A stretch of DNA of 46,790 nucleotides from Burkholderiales bacterium (GCA_028868825.1 JAGWTU010000040.1:1-46790); one strand, 5' to 3'. Shown: positions 1 through 8,311, counted from the first letter of the stretch. Notes: generated by a model from the letters alone, not told the origin. Program-made: numbers and translations.

Positions 1-1168
1 GGTCCTCGCGGAATCGCTTCATCAACTCGCGCTTGCCGCAGACGACGCCCACCGGCAGCCCGCCGCCCAGCGTCTTGCCATAGGTGACCATGTCGGCCGC
101 CACGCCGTAATAGGCCTGGGCACCGCCGCTGCCGAGGCGGAAGCCCATGAACACCTCGTCGAAGATCAGCACGATGCCGCGCTCGCTGCAGACCTGGCGC
201 AGCTGCTTCAGCCATTCGATGTAGGCGGCCTTGTCGTAGGCGGCGCGTCGGCCGCTGTCGATCAGCGAGCTGTCGCCGGGCGCCGCGGCATTCGGATGCA
301 GCGCCTGCAGCGGATTGACGAGCACGCAGGCGATGTCCTTGCGCTGGCGCAGCACCTTCAGCGTGCGCTCGTCCATTTCCTTCAGCGTGTAGGTGTTGCC
401 GGGCGGCAGCGGGTTGCCGGGGCCGGGCTGCACGTCCTCCCACCAGCCGTGGTAAGCGCCCGAGAAGCGCACGAGGTACTTGCGCTTCGTGTGGTAGCGC
501 GCCAGCCGCACGGCCTGCATCACCGCCTCGGTGCCGCTCATGTGGAAGCTGACCTCGTCGAGGCCCGAAATGCGCTGCAGCTCGGCGACGTTCCAGGCCA
601 CCGCCGGGTGGTAGCTGCCGAGGATGGGGCCGAGATCGGCGGCGCGTGCGCTGCCCTCGGCGATGCAGGACTTGTAGAAGTCATGGCCGAAGACGTTGAC
701 GCCGTACGAGCCGGTGAGGTCGTAGAAGCGCTGGTCGTCGAGGTCGGTGACGAAGACGCCGTCGGTGCGCTGCACGAAACCGCCCACCGACAGATGCTGG
801 CGCAGATGGCGGCTGTACTGGAAGGGCACGCGGTAGGCGCCGGTGAATTGCAGATCGGAGATGCCCTCGCGCGCCTGCTGGGTCAGCGCGATCGATTTCG
901 CGTGGCGCGTGTTCAGCGTCTGCGCCAGGCGCGCGAAGCCGGCGCGGCGCTGCTGCTGCACGGCTTCGGGCGCGCCGTCGCTGCCGAAGAAGCGCGCCTC
1001 GTCGTAGTCGTAGCCGGGCACGAGGCGGGCGACGCGCTTGGCCATGCGCGAATGGCCCGTGAGCGAAGGATGCTTGGCGCGCGACAGCGCCAGGCGCTGC
1101 GCCAGTCGCGGCGCGGTCGCCGCAAGGGCGGCCAGCGCGACGGCGGTGAGCAGGAGGGATTCGTTCAT
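1..1168 (-). CDS. Class III PLP aminotransferase (glutamate-1-semialdehyde aminomutase-like), 3' end outside window
   Basis: The ATG at 1168 opens a frame that runs off the left edge, so about 389 residues are visible and the C-terminus is missing. Residues 1-20 are hydrophobic (MNESLLLTAVALAALAATAP), a likely membrane anchor. Fold-type I aminotransferase signatures follow: FHMSGTEAVMQAVRLAR for phosphate binding, FSGAYHGWW, FDEVFMGFR with the cofactor-ring Asp, and YGKTLGGGLPVG with the PLP-binding Lys. The closest general family is glutamate-1-semialdehyde aminomutase/class III omega-aminotransferase. The N-terminal anchor and roughly 110 residues before the usual core make a role in haem synthesis unlikely. 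It is divergent from the phosphatidylserine decarboxylase gene across 74 bp, so I infer an amino-lipid or membrane-substrate role. The substrate cannot be read from sequence. Confidence 0.85.
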   Translation of the reverse strand, partial: MNESLLLTAVALAALAATAPRLAQRLALSRAKHPSLTGHSRMAKRVARLVPGYDYDEARFFGSDGAPEAVQQQRRAGFARLAQTLNTRHAKSIALTQQAREGISDLQFTGAYRVPFQYSRHLRQHLSVGGFVQRTDGVFVTDLDDQRFYDLTGSYGVNVFGHDFYKSCIAEGSARAADLGPILGSYHPAVAWNVAELQRISGLDEVSFHMSGTEAVMQAVRLARYHTKRKYLVRFSGAYHGWWEDVQPGPGNPLPPGNTYTLKEMDERTLKVLRQRKDIACVLVNPLQALHPNAAAPGDSSLIDSGRRAAYDKAAYIEWLKQLRQVCSERGIVLIFDEVFMGFRLGSGGAQAYYGVAADMVTYGKTLGGGLPVGVVCGKRELMKRFRED

Positions 1169-1242
1169 GGATGGATCTTCCAGTTCAGCGATTCGACCGG
1201 GTCGGCCGAAGCACAGTTCTATTTCCCCACGTTGAAACCTTT

Positions 1243-2121
1243 ATGAAAATCACCCACCAGTGGACGGTCTGGCGCGATAAATTGTTGTTGCAGGAGGATT
1301 TGAACTTCCTGCTGACGAATCGCGTGCCGCGCGCGGCGCTGACGCATTTCGTCGGCTGGTTCAGCCGCATCCGCTCGCCGCTGCTGGCGCGGGCGTCGAT
1401 CGCGGTCTGGAAACTGTTCACCAAGCTCGACCTCGACGAGGCGCAGCCGCGCCGCTACGGCAGCCTGCACGAATGCTTCACGCGCGAGCTGCGGCCGGGC
1501 ATGCGGCCCATCACTGCCGATCCGCGGCTGCTGACGAGCCCGAGCGACGGCATCGTCGGCGCCTGCGGCCGCGTCGAGGCCGGCATGGTGCTGCAGGCCA
1601 AGGGCATGCCGTATCGCCTGGCCGAACTGCTCGGTCGCGGCGACCGCGCGCTGCCGTACGAGGGCGGCACCTATGTCACGCTGCGGCTGACCTCGGCGAT
1701 GTACCACCGCTTCCACGCGCCCTTCGACGGCCGCATCGAGCAGGTCAGCTACATCAGCGGCGACACCTGGAACGTGAACCCGATTGCGCTGGCGCGCGTC
1801 GAGCGGCTGTTCTGCCGCAATGAGCGCGCGGTGATCCGCATGCGGCTGGCCAATGGGCAGCCGCTGCTGCTGGTGCCGGTGGCGGCGATCCTCGTCGCCA
1901 GCATCCGCTTGCATTTTCTCGATGTGCTGCTGAGCCTGCGCTGGCGCGGTGCGCATGAATTCGCCTGCGATGCGGCGGTCACGAAGGGCCAGGAACTCGG
2001 CTGGTTCGAGCATGGCTCGACGATCATCGTGTTCGCGCCGCCGGGGTTCGAGCTGGCGCCGGGGATCGCGCCGGGTCGGCAGGTGCGCATGGGCGAGCCG
2101 TTGTTGCGGCTGCCCGATTGA
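1243..2121 (+). CDS. psd: Phosphatidylserine decarboxylase proenzyme
   Basis: It decarboxylates phosphatidylserine to phosphatidylethanolamine at the inner membrane. The protein has 292 residues from the ATG at 1243 (MKITHQWTVWRD). An in-frame upstream ATG at 1171 would add 24 residues overlapping the divergent gene and is less likely. YHRFHAPFDG near residue 155 carries conserved family histidines. The C-terminal EHGSTIIVF holds the GST self-cleavage triplet with Ser near 259, which becomes the pyruvoyl group of the small alpha chain. Length and motif fit the E. coli-type proenzyme. No strong Shine-Dalgarno sequence is visible. It is followed on the same strand by an LpxH-like phosphoesterase and an OlsB-like acyltransferase, a membrane-lipid context. 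A specialised role on another serine-headgroup lipid is possible if a second psd exists. Confidence 0.92.
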   Translation: MKITHQWTVWRDKLLLQEDLNFLLTNRVPRAALTHFVGWFSRIRSPLLARASIAVWKLFTKLDLDEAQPRRYGSLHECFTRELRPGMRPITADPRLLTSPSDGIVGACGRVEAGMVLQAKGMPYRLAELLGRGDRALPYEGGTYVTLRLTSAMYHRFHAPFDGRIEQVSYISGDTWNVNPIALARVERLFCRNERAVIRMRLANGQPLLLVPVAAILVASIRLHFLDVLLSLRWRGAHEFACDAAVTKGQELGWFEHGSTIIVFAPPGFELAPGIAPGRQVRMGEPLLRLPD

Positions 2122-2194
2122 GGCGAGAAACCGGAAGGGCGCGTCATCGCGCTGACTCGTGCCTGTCACGGGCGCGTCTTTGCCGCACGCCAAC

Positions 2195-3067
2195 ATGCGT
2201 AACGCCATGCGACGCGACGACCTCCCCGAACAGCCCGAGGAAACCGATCCGAAGGAGCCGGCGTTGCGCGTGCGCACGGTCTGGATCTCGGACCTGCACC
2301 TGGGCACGCCGGGCTGCCAGGCCGAGGAGCTGCTCGACTTCCTGCGCCGCGTCGAGAGCGAGACGCTCTACCTCGTCGGCGACATCGTCGACGGCTGGCA
2401 GCTGCGCCGCCAGTGGTACTGGCCGCAGGCGCACAACGACGTCGTGCAGAAGCTGCTGCGCAAGGCGCGCAAGGGCACGCGGGTGATCTTCGTGCCCGGC
2501 AACCACGACGAATTCGCGCGCAAATACCTCGGCCACAACTTCGGCGGCGTCGATGTCGTCAAGGACCATGTGCACGAGACGGCCGACGGCAAACTGCTGT
2601 GGATCATCCACGGCGACCTCTACGACGGCGTGATCCAGTACGCGAAATGGCTGGCCTATGTCGGCGACTGGGCCTACGAGACGCTGCTCAAGGTCAACCG
2701 CCATTTCAATTCGCTGCGCGCGCGCATGGGCCTGCCGTACTGGAGCCTGTCGCGTTACCTCAAGCTCAAGGTCAAGCGCGCCGTCAGCTACGTCAACGAT
2801 TTCGAGGTCGCGGTCGCCCGCGAGGCCGCCGCGCGCGGCATGCAGGGCGTCGTCTGCGGCCATATCCACCATGCCGAGATCCGCCCCATCGAGGGCGTGC
2901 TGTACTGCAACGACGGCGACTGGGTCGAGAGCCTGACGGCGCTCGTCGAACATGCCGACGGCCGGCTCGAGATCATCGACTGGGCCGAGCGCAAGGCCGC
3001 GGCGGCCCGCGAAGGGCTCGCGCAAACGCAGCCGCAACCGCAACCGCAGCCGGTCAGCGCCGCCTGA
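2195..3067 (+). CDS. UDP-2,3-diacylglucosamine diphosphatase-like metallophosphoesterase (LpxH-related)
   Basis: A calcineurin-like dinuclear metallophosphoesterase of the COG2908 group. The metal ligands are in order: SDLHLG, VGDIVDGW, PGNHDEF, IIHGDLYD and CGHIHHAE. At about 290 residues it is longer than canonical LpxH (about 240), because of an insert between the HGD and GHIH motifs (residues about 150-205, containing YWSLSRYLKLKVKRA) and a Pro-Gln tail (QTQPQPQPQPVSAA). This longer type is common in Burkholderiales beside lipid genes and may act on another phospholipid or nucleotide-lipid, so I do not assign lpxH. The start is uncertain: ATG 2195, ATG 2207 or GTG 2159, none with a clear ribosome site. 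It lies 73 bp after psd and is probably co-transcribed with it. Confidence 0.85.
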   Translation: MRNAMRRDDLPEQPEETDPKEPALRVRTVWISDLHLGTPGCQAEELLDFLRRVESETLYLVGDIVDGWQLRRQWYWPQAHNDVVQKLLRKARKGTRVIFVPGNHDEFARKYLGHNFGGVDVVKDHVHETADGKLLWIIHGDLYDGVIQYAKWLAYVGDWAYETLLKVNRHFNSLRARMGLPYWSLSRYLKLKVKRAVSYVNDFEVAVAREAAARGMQGVVCGHIHHAEIRPIEGVLYCNDGDWVESLTALVEHADGRLEIIDWAERKAAAAREGLAQTQPQPQPQPVSAA

Positions 3068-3129
3068 GGGTCATCGCCGCGTCACGTGGCGGACGCGGCG
3101 GCGTCATCGGCGGGCGCAACGATGGCGGT

Positions 3130-3930
3130 ATGGAAATCGGCAATCCCGCGTCTACACATTCGACCCCGGCTCCGGCCGCGATCCATCTAACGCCGCCCGC
3201 AGCGCCTTTCGGTGCCGTCCGACTGACGGCCCGCTGGGCTCGTGGCGGCGACGAATGCCGTGCCGCGCAGGCGCTGCGCTGGCAGGTCCTCGTCGCCGAG
3301 ACGGGCGCGGCGCGCCCGGCGCCGCCGGCCGGCGCGGCGGCGGGTCTGGACGTCGACTTCTTCGACGCGCATTGCGAGCATCTGCTGCTGCACGCCAGCC
3401 GCGACGACGGCCGCGCGCCCGAACTCGTCGCGACCTACCGGCTGCTGACACCGGCGGCGGCGCGCCTCGTCGGCGGCCTGCACAGCGAGGGCGGTTTCGA
3501 CCTGCTGCGACTGCGCCGCCTGCGCCCGCGCATGGCCGAAGTCGGCCGCGCCTGCATCGCGCCGGGTTGGCGCGACGCGACGACGGTGCGGCACCTGTGG
3601 GACACGCTGGCCGCATTCCTGCAGGCCAACGAGCTGGACTGCGCCATCGGCTGCGCGCCCGTCGCGCTGCGCGACGGCGGCCTGCTGGCCGCGGCGCTGC
3701 ATCGTCATTGGCAGTCGCATTGCGCGGCGCCGCTGGAACTGCAGGTGCGGCCGCGGCTGCCGCTGCCGCTGGCGCCGCCGGCGATGCGCGTCGCCCCGGC
3801 CGCGCCGGCGCTGGCCCAGGGCTGGATCGACCGCGGCGCGCGGTTGCTCGGCGCGCCGGCCTGGAACGCCGAATCCGGCCATGCCGAATTGCCGCTGCTG
3901 CTGCCGACGCCGGGGCGCGCGGTGTTCTGA
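3130..3930 (+). CDS. OlsB-like N-acyltransferase (ornithine-lipid type, GNAT fold)
   Basis: 266 residues from the ATG at 3130. The fold and motifs match the OlsB/putative-hemolysin acyltransferase group: an early Arg in ALRWQVLVAETGA, the acidic FFDAHCEHLLLH, ELVATYRLL, the GGLHSEGGFDL block, EVGRACIAPGWRD and AIGCAPVALRDGG. OlsB transfers a 3-hydroxyacyl group from acyl carrier protein to the alpha-amino group of ornithine. No OlsA-type O-acyltransferase is visible in the window. It is last in the psd/phosphoesterase run and converges on the TonB-dependent receptor gene with only 24 bp between, which show no clear terminator. The substrate amino acid is unknown and could be other than ornithine. 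Confidence 0.75.
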   Translation: MEIGNPASTHSTPAPAAIHLTPPAAPFGAVRLTARWARGGDECRAAQALRWQVLVAETGAARPAPPAGAAAGLDVDFFDAHCEHLLLHASRDDGRAPELVATYRLLTPAAARLVGGLHSEGGFDLLRLRRLRPRMAEVGRACIAPGWRDATTVRHLWDTLAAFLQANELDCAIGCAPVALRDGGLLAAALHRHWQSHCAAPLELQVRPRLPLPLAPPAMRVAPAAPALAQGWIDRGARLLGAPAWNAESGHAELPLLLPTPGRAVF

Positions 3931-3954
3931 GCGAACCCGCGGCGCCCCGATCGA

Positions 3955-6171
3955 TCAGAAGTCGATCGATGCCGTGAACAAGGCGCTGCGCGCCGGCAGC
4001 ACGGTCAGCAGGTCGTTCGCGTTCGGTGCCGCGTCGCTGCTGCCGGCGATCGGACCGGCGACGCCGGCGATCTTGTGCGAATTCTGCAGGTTGTTGATCG
4101 CCGCCTGCAGCTTGATGCGCTGGACCGCGCTGAACGGCGAGCGGATCGTGTAATTGACGTTCAGGTTCGTGATCAGCAGCGGATCGATCTTGAACTGCTG
4201 GTGAGCACCCGACTTGTCGTCGTTGTACTGGCGCCCGATGCGGTTGCCCGACAGGTTCACCGCCCAGCCGCCGGACTGCCAGCTCACGCCCAGCGTCTCG
4301 GTGTCGGAAGGCGCGCCGGCGACCCACTGCCCGCTGCTGTACTTGAGGCTGCCGACGCTGGCATTGGCGAACAGGCTGAATCCGCCACCGACGACGTAAT
4401 TGCCCTCGAGCTCGACGCCCTGGTCGGTCTCGGTGCCGCTGAGCACATAGCCGACGTTGCCGGCGGCATCCGGCGCCTGCGGCGTGTAGGCGCCGTCGAG
4501 CCGGGTGTGGAAGACATCGGCGGCGAAGGTGTAGGACTTGGCATTGATCACGGTGCCGAACTGCACCGTCTTCGCGCGTGTCGACTTAGGCACCGGCGAG
4601 ACGCGCGCATTGGTGACGTCGAAGACGCTCGTGCTCGGGATCTCGTCGCCGATGCCGGCCTGGCCGTAGACCGACCAGTTGCTGGCCAGCAGGTAGTTCG
4701 CGCGCAGGCTGGGCATCGCATCGCGGTAGGTGATCGCGTGGGTGATGTTCGGCGCGCCGCCGGTCAGCGTGTTCGTCTTGCTGTTGTAGCTCCCGCCCAG
4801 CCAGCCGACCGCGCCCCCGTTGTCCTGCAGATGCACGAACGACTGGTGGTAGGAAGCGAGCTTGACGCCCGGCAGCAGCGTCAGCGCGTCGCCGACCTTG
4901 AACTCGAATTCGACATAGGGCTGGAACGTCGTCGTGCGATACGTTTCGCTGAAATTGGGCGCATTGCCGAAGCCGATCCAGGTGCGCGGATCGGCCTTGC
5001 TCTGGTAGCGGTAGCTGTCGGAGCGGTCGACCCAAAGGCCGAAGCGCAGCGTGCCCAGGCTCGATTCCTGGCTCAGGCGCAGCAGGTTGCCGAGGTCGGT
5101 GTAGGAATTGAGCTTGTCGACGCCGCTCGAGGTGCTGACCGGGGTCGCGCTCAGGTTCGTCGCGCTGTTGTAGTTCTGCTTGTTGTTGTAGCGGTAGGTG
5201 TAGAGCTTCTCGTCGACATGCCAGCCGCCGCCCAGGTTCGACTGCAGCTGCACATACGACCAGCCGGTGTAGACCTTGTAGAAGTTGTAGCCGTAGTAGT
5301 TCCAGTCGCCCGGCGTGCCGCTGAGCAGCTTGTTGTAGATGCCGTTGTCGTAGTCCGAACGCAGGATGCCCTTGACGCTGGGCGTATTGCTGCGCAGCAG
5401 CAGCAGGTTGCCGTAGACGGTCAGCGTCGTGTCGTCGTTCAGGTAGGTGCGCAGCTTGGCCGATCCGGCCTGGCGGTCCTGCTTGTTGAAGGTCTGATAG
5501 CCGTCGGACTTCAGCTCATGGCCGTTGATGAGGAAATTCGTGCGGTGGGCGCCGAAATCGCCCGACTCGTATTCGACGCCTTCCATATGCGTGTTCCAGC
5601 TGCCCATCGTGCCGGAAACGCTGGTGCGCTGCTTCGGTTCGAGCTCGCGCGAACGCAGGTCTATCGTGCCGCCGAAGGTCGCCTGGCCGATCGTCGACGC
5701 CGTGCCCGGGCTGCGGTCGACGACCGCGCCGCCGAGGAACTGGCTCGGGAAGAAGACCCAGGAATGGTGGCTGACGCCGTTCGTGTCGTTGAACGGGATG
5801 CCGTCGAAGCTCATGACGAAGTTGTCGTCCTTCTGGCCGCGCATCGTGACCTTGGTGTCACCGAGGCCGACGCCGTTGGGCTGCACGCCGAAGACGCCCG
5901 GCGTCACCATCAGCAGCTGCGAATAATCGGCGATCGGCGACGTCGCCTCGCGGATGTACCGGTTGCTGATGATCGACAGCGGCGTGCCGGCGTCGACCGA
6001 ATTCTGCGAAGGCGCGATCGCGCCGGCCGAGAGGTTCACGAGCTTGGAGCCTGTGATGACGATTTCCTGTGCGCCCGAGCCTTCTTCGGCATGGACCGTG
6101 GCCGGGAGTGCGGCGATGAGCGCGGCGATGGCGCCGCAGATGTGGGTCAGATTGCGGTTCGTGTAATTCAT
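3955..6171 (-). CDS. TonB-dependent outer-membrane receptor
   Basis: 738 residues. A signal peptide (residues about 1-28, ending TVHAEE) is followed by a TonB-box-like QEIVITGSK, a plug domain at about 50-165 (DDNFVMSFDGIPFNDTNG, SPGTASTIGQATFGGTIDLR) and a long barrel ending in the aromatic SIDF typical of outer-membrane barrels. TonB-dependent receptors import scarce ligands using TonB energy. The divergent neighbour is a secreted lipoprotein phosphatase. That pairing suggests uptake of a phosphorylated compound or its organic product rather than a classical siderophore, but this is inference. The 236-bp divergent spacer holds a 9-bp palindrome. No cobalamin-riboswitch motif was seen upstream. 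Confidence 0.93.
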   Translation of the reverse strand: MNYTNRNLTHICGAIAALIAALPATVHAEEGSGAQEIVITGSKLVNLSAGAIAPSQNSVDAGTPLSIISNRYIREATSPIADYSQLLMVTPGVFGVQPNGVGLGDTKVTMRGQKDDNFVMSFDGIPFNDTNGVSHHSWVFFPSQFLGGAVVDRSPGTASTIGQATFGGTIDLRSRELEPKQRTSVSGTMGSWNTHMEGVEYESGDFGAHRTNFLINGHELKSDGYQTFNKQDRQAGSAKLRTYLNDDTTLTVYGNLLLLRSNTPSVKGILRSDYDNGIYNKLLSGTPGDWNYYGYNFYKVYTGWSYVQLQSNLGGGWHVDEKLYTYRYNNKQNYNSATNLSATPVSTSSGVDKLNSYTDLGNLLRLSQESSLGTLRFGLWVDRSDSYRYQSKADPRTWIGFGNAPNFSETYRTTTFQPYVEFEFKVGDALTLLPGVKLASYHQSFVHLQDNGGAVGWLGGSYNSKTNTLTGGAPNITHAITYRDAMPSLRANYLLASNWSVYGQAGIGDEIPSTSVFDVTNARVSPVPKSTRAKTVQFGTVINAKSYTFAADVFHTRLDGAYTPQAPDAAGNVGYVLSGTETDQGVELEGNYVVGGGFSLFANASVGSLKYSSGQWVAGAPSDTETLGVSWQSGGWAVNLSGNRIGRQYNDDKSGAHQQFKIDPLLITNLNVNYTIRSPFSAVQRIKLQAAINNLQNSHKIAGVAGPIAGSSDAAPNANDLLTVLPARSALFTASIDF

Positions 6172-6313
6172 TTTGAGTCTTTGAATGGAGTCTTGATGGA
6201 GAAGGGGGCGTGATGTGACCGAGCCGTGTCGCGTACCCGGCCGGAAGTGGGGCGATCATCGACAGCTGCGATGACGGATCCGTGAAGCCGAAACATCGTT
6301 GTGCACCTGCAAC

Positions 6314-6338
6314 CGCCGTCATCGAATTCATGACGGCG
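6314..6338. promoter_or_regulatory. Perfect 9-bp inverted repeat between receptor and phosphatase genes
   Basis: Arms CGCCGTCAT (6314-6322) and ATGACGGCG (6330-6338) flank a 7-bp spacer that is itself nearly symmetric (CGAATTC). It sits in the 236-bp divergent intergenic region and could be the binding site of a dimeric regulator serving both genes. The arms contain CCGTCAT. Related heptamers occur at 6347-6353 (CTGTCAT, plus strand) and 6271-6277 (minus strand), resembling PhoB half-sites but without the 11-bp spacing of a true Pho box. The regulator is unknown. Confidence 0.45.
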
Positions 6339-6407
6339 CCACAGGGCTGTCATTTGCAGGGGCGAGCATCGGGTTCCAATGCGAGATTCAGGGCTGAGCG
6401 CGATTCG

Positions 6408-7790
6408 ATGATTTCAATCAGGAACGGCGCTGCGGGCCTGCTGGCGCTGGTCGCCGTCCTCGCGGGCTGTGCCGTGCAAAGGCCGGAACCGGCCGAAGTC
6501 GCCACTTCGGCCTGGGTGCAGGCATCGGACGAGGGCGCCTGGGTCGTGCGTGCGATCGGCGTCGGTGCGGCCTGCCCGACCCTGCATTCGAAGCGCGGCG
6601 ACACCGCGATGTCGCGCCGTGCCGCGCCGGTCGAATTGCCGCCGCGCACCGAGCATGCGCAGCCGCAGACGCAGCCGTCGCGATTCGCCGATGCCGCCTG
6701 CGAAGCCGCCTGGCCTGCCGGCGCGAGCCGCGTGCACGTCGGCGACCACGTCTTGACGGCACCTGCGGCGGCGATCCGCCGCATCGTGCTCATCGGCGAT
6801 ACCGGCTGCCGGATGAAGGCGTCGGAGCATTCCTACCAGGATTGCCGCGATGCGGCGCGGTGGCCGCTGGCGCAGGTCGCCGCGAGCGCCGCCGCCTGGC
6901 ATCCCGATCTCGTCGTCCATGTCGGCGATTACGAATACCGCGAGAGCCCCTGTCCTGCCGGCAACGCCGGTTGCGCCGGCAGCCCCTGGGGCTACGGCGA
7001 GGACGCCTGGCGCGCCGATTTCTTCGATCCGGCGGCGCCGCTGCTGGCCGTCGCGCCCTGGATCTTCGTGCGCGGCAACCACGAGAGCTGCAGCCGGGCC
7101 GGGGCCGGCTGGTTCCGCTATCTCGACGCCCATCCCTGGCGCGCCGCGAGTTCCTGCGCGGATCCGGCGCTGGACGAGGCCGCCGATTTCAGCGCGCCCT
7201 ACGCCGTGCCCATCGACGCGCAACTGCAGCTCATCGTGTTCGATTCGTCGCGCGCCGGCGGCAAGGCCTATCGTGGCGACGAATTCGCGGCGCGGCGCTA
7301 TGCCGAGGATCTGGCCGCGGTCGATGCCCTCGTGCAGCGGCGCCCGCAGAACTGGTTCGTGAATCACCATCCGGTGCTCGCCTACGCGGGGTCGGAGGAC
7401 GGGCGGCCGTTGACCGGCGGCAAGGGCCTGCGCTCGGTGATGGTGCGCAGCCATCCGCAGCGCTACTACGCCGATGGCATCGACCTCGTCCTCAACGGCC
7501 ATGTGCACCTGTTCGAGGCGATCGACTTCTCGAGCCCGCATCCGGCCGAACTGGTGCTCGGCAATTCGGGCTCGCTCAGCGAGGGCGGTGTCGAAGCGGC
7601 CGCCGCGCTCGCCTCGCAGCCGGCGCCGGGCGCCACCGTGCGCACCTTCGTCACGCGCAACCAATTCGGCTACGCCACGCTGGAGCGCGAGGGCGCGGGC
7701 TGGCTGCTGACCGAACGCGATCCGCGCGGCATGGCGCTGCGGCGCTGCCGCCTCCTGGGCTCGCGGTTGGAATGCGCAGGGCTGCGCTAG
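6408..7790 (+). CDS. Lipoprotein calcineurin-like phosphatase
   Basis: 460 residues from the ATG at 6408, chosen because it places a lipoprotein signal (ISIRNGAAGLLALVAVLAGC) at the N-terminus. An in-frame ATG at 6282 would bury that signal. The lipobox is LAGC. The metallophosphoesterase core follows: IVLIGDTGCR, VVHVGDYEYRE, FVRGNHESC, NWFVNHHPVLAY and VLNGHVHLFE, all five metal-ligand motifs intact. The architecture resembles bacterial acid-phosphatase-like metallophosphoesterases. It probably acts in the periplasm or at the outer membrane on phosphoesters. It is divergent from a TonB-dependent receptor, suggesting a scavenging pair. It converges on the arsR-type gene with 43 bp between. 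Confidence 0.85.
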   Translation: MISIRNGAAGLLALVAVLAGCAVQRPEPAEVATSAWVQASDEGAWVVRAIGVGAACPTLHSKRGDTAMSRRAAPVELPPRTEHAQPQTQPSRFADAACEAAWPAGASRVHVGDHVLTAPAAAIRRIVLIGDTGCRMKASEHSYQDCRDAARWPLAQVAASAAAWHPDLVVHVGDYEYRESPCPAGNAGCAGSPWGYGEDAWRADFFDPAAPLLAVAPWIFVRGNHESCSRAGAGWFRYLDAHPWRAASSCADPALDEAADFSAPYAVPIDAQLQLIVFDSSRAGGKAYRGDEFAARRYAEDLAAVDALVQRRPQNWFVNHHPVLAYAGSEDGRPLTGGKGLRSVMVRSHPQRYYADGIDLVLNGHVHLFEAIDFSSPHPAELVLGNSGSLSEGGVEAAAALASQPAPGATVRTFVTRNQFGYATLEREGAGWLLTERDPRGMALRRCRLLGSRLECAGLR

Positions 7791-7833
7791 AGGTCGGCAT
7801 CCCGGCGCAGCGGCCGGTCCCGTCTCGGTGCGG

Positions 7834-8235
7834 CTATTTCGCCGCGCGCGCGCGCGGCCCTTTCGCCGCCGGCAGCACGAAGGCGGCGCGGCCCTGCGCC
7901 GTGCGCTCGAACTGGCGCGCGATGTTGCCGCAGACCAGATCGCACAGCGCGTAGACGGCGGGGTCGGCGATGCGGTAGAAGACGCTGTTGCCGCGGCCCT
8001 CGCGCTGCACCAGCCCATGCTGCATCAGCAGCGCGAGGTGGCGCGAGATGTTGGCCGAGCTGTAGCCGCACAGCTGTGCGAGCTCGCCCACGCTGCGCTC
8101 GCCCTGGCGCAGGAAGTTGAGCAACTGCAGGCGCGTCGGCTCGGACAGCGCCTGGAAGTACGCCGCCACCTGCGCCAGCGCCTCGTCGGGGAGTCCTTCC
8201 ATGCGGGGGCAGGCCGGTTGTTGAACAGACGCCAT
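7834..8235 (-). CDS. ArsR/SmtB-family winged-helix repressor
   Basis: 133 residues from the ATG at 8235, which has GAGG six bases upstream; an in-frame TTG at 8274 lacks such support. The winged-helix core is clear: FQALSEPTRLQLLNFL, SVGELAQLCGYSSANISRHL (recognition helix) and the wing GLVQREGRGNSVFYRI. Cysteines lie at 9, 56 (in the recognition helix region) and 98/102 (CDLVC in the last dimer helix). These are plausible metal- or thiol-sensing residues, but they do not reproduce the Cys pair of SqrR/BigR, where this protein has Asn40. It is divergent from the RND efflux operon and very likely represses it, and itself, through the palindrome at 8288-8309. Confidence 0.92.
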   Translation of the reverse strand: MASVQQPACPRMEGLPDEALAQVAAYFQALSEPTRLQLLNFLRQGERSVGELAQLCGYSSANISRHLALLMQHGLVQREGRGNSVFYRIADPAVYALCDLVCGNIARQFERTAQGRAAFVLPAAKGPRARAAK

Positions 8236-8282
8236 GATGCCTCGTCGCTTGTTCCTGTGCCGCTGAATTTGCAATATGGTAC

Positions 8283-8311
8283 TTGACTATTTGCGTAGTT
8301 GCGCAAATACT
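8283..8311 (+). promoter_or_regulatory. Sigma70-type promoter of the RND operon with an embedded ArsR-type operator
   Basis: A -35 box TTGACT (8283-8288) lies 17 bp from a -10-like AATACT (8306-8311), pointing at the membrane-fusion gene. Within the spacer is an inverted repeat with 8-bp arms, TATTTGCG (8288-8295) and CGCAAATA (8302-8309), separated by TAGTTG. It overlaps both promoter boxes, so a bound dimer would block RNA polymerase. The regulator gene starts 53 bp away on the other strand. The spacing and AT-rich arms suit ArsR-family operators. This is predicted from sequence only. Confidence 0.65.

Noticed and set aside
4075..6213. A 712-codon plus-strand frame opposite the TonB-dependent receptor
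   Set aside because: Its composition is that of an antisense shadow, with no domain or signal. The receptor on the minus strand is complete.
6271..6353. Pho box upstream of the phosphatase or receptor
   Set aside because: CYGTCAT-like heptamers are present, but no two have the 11-bp direct-repeat spacing needed for PhoB; the nearest pair is offset by 12 bp and mismatched.
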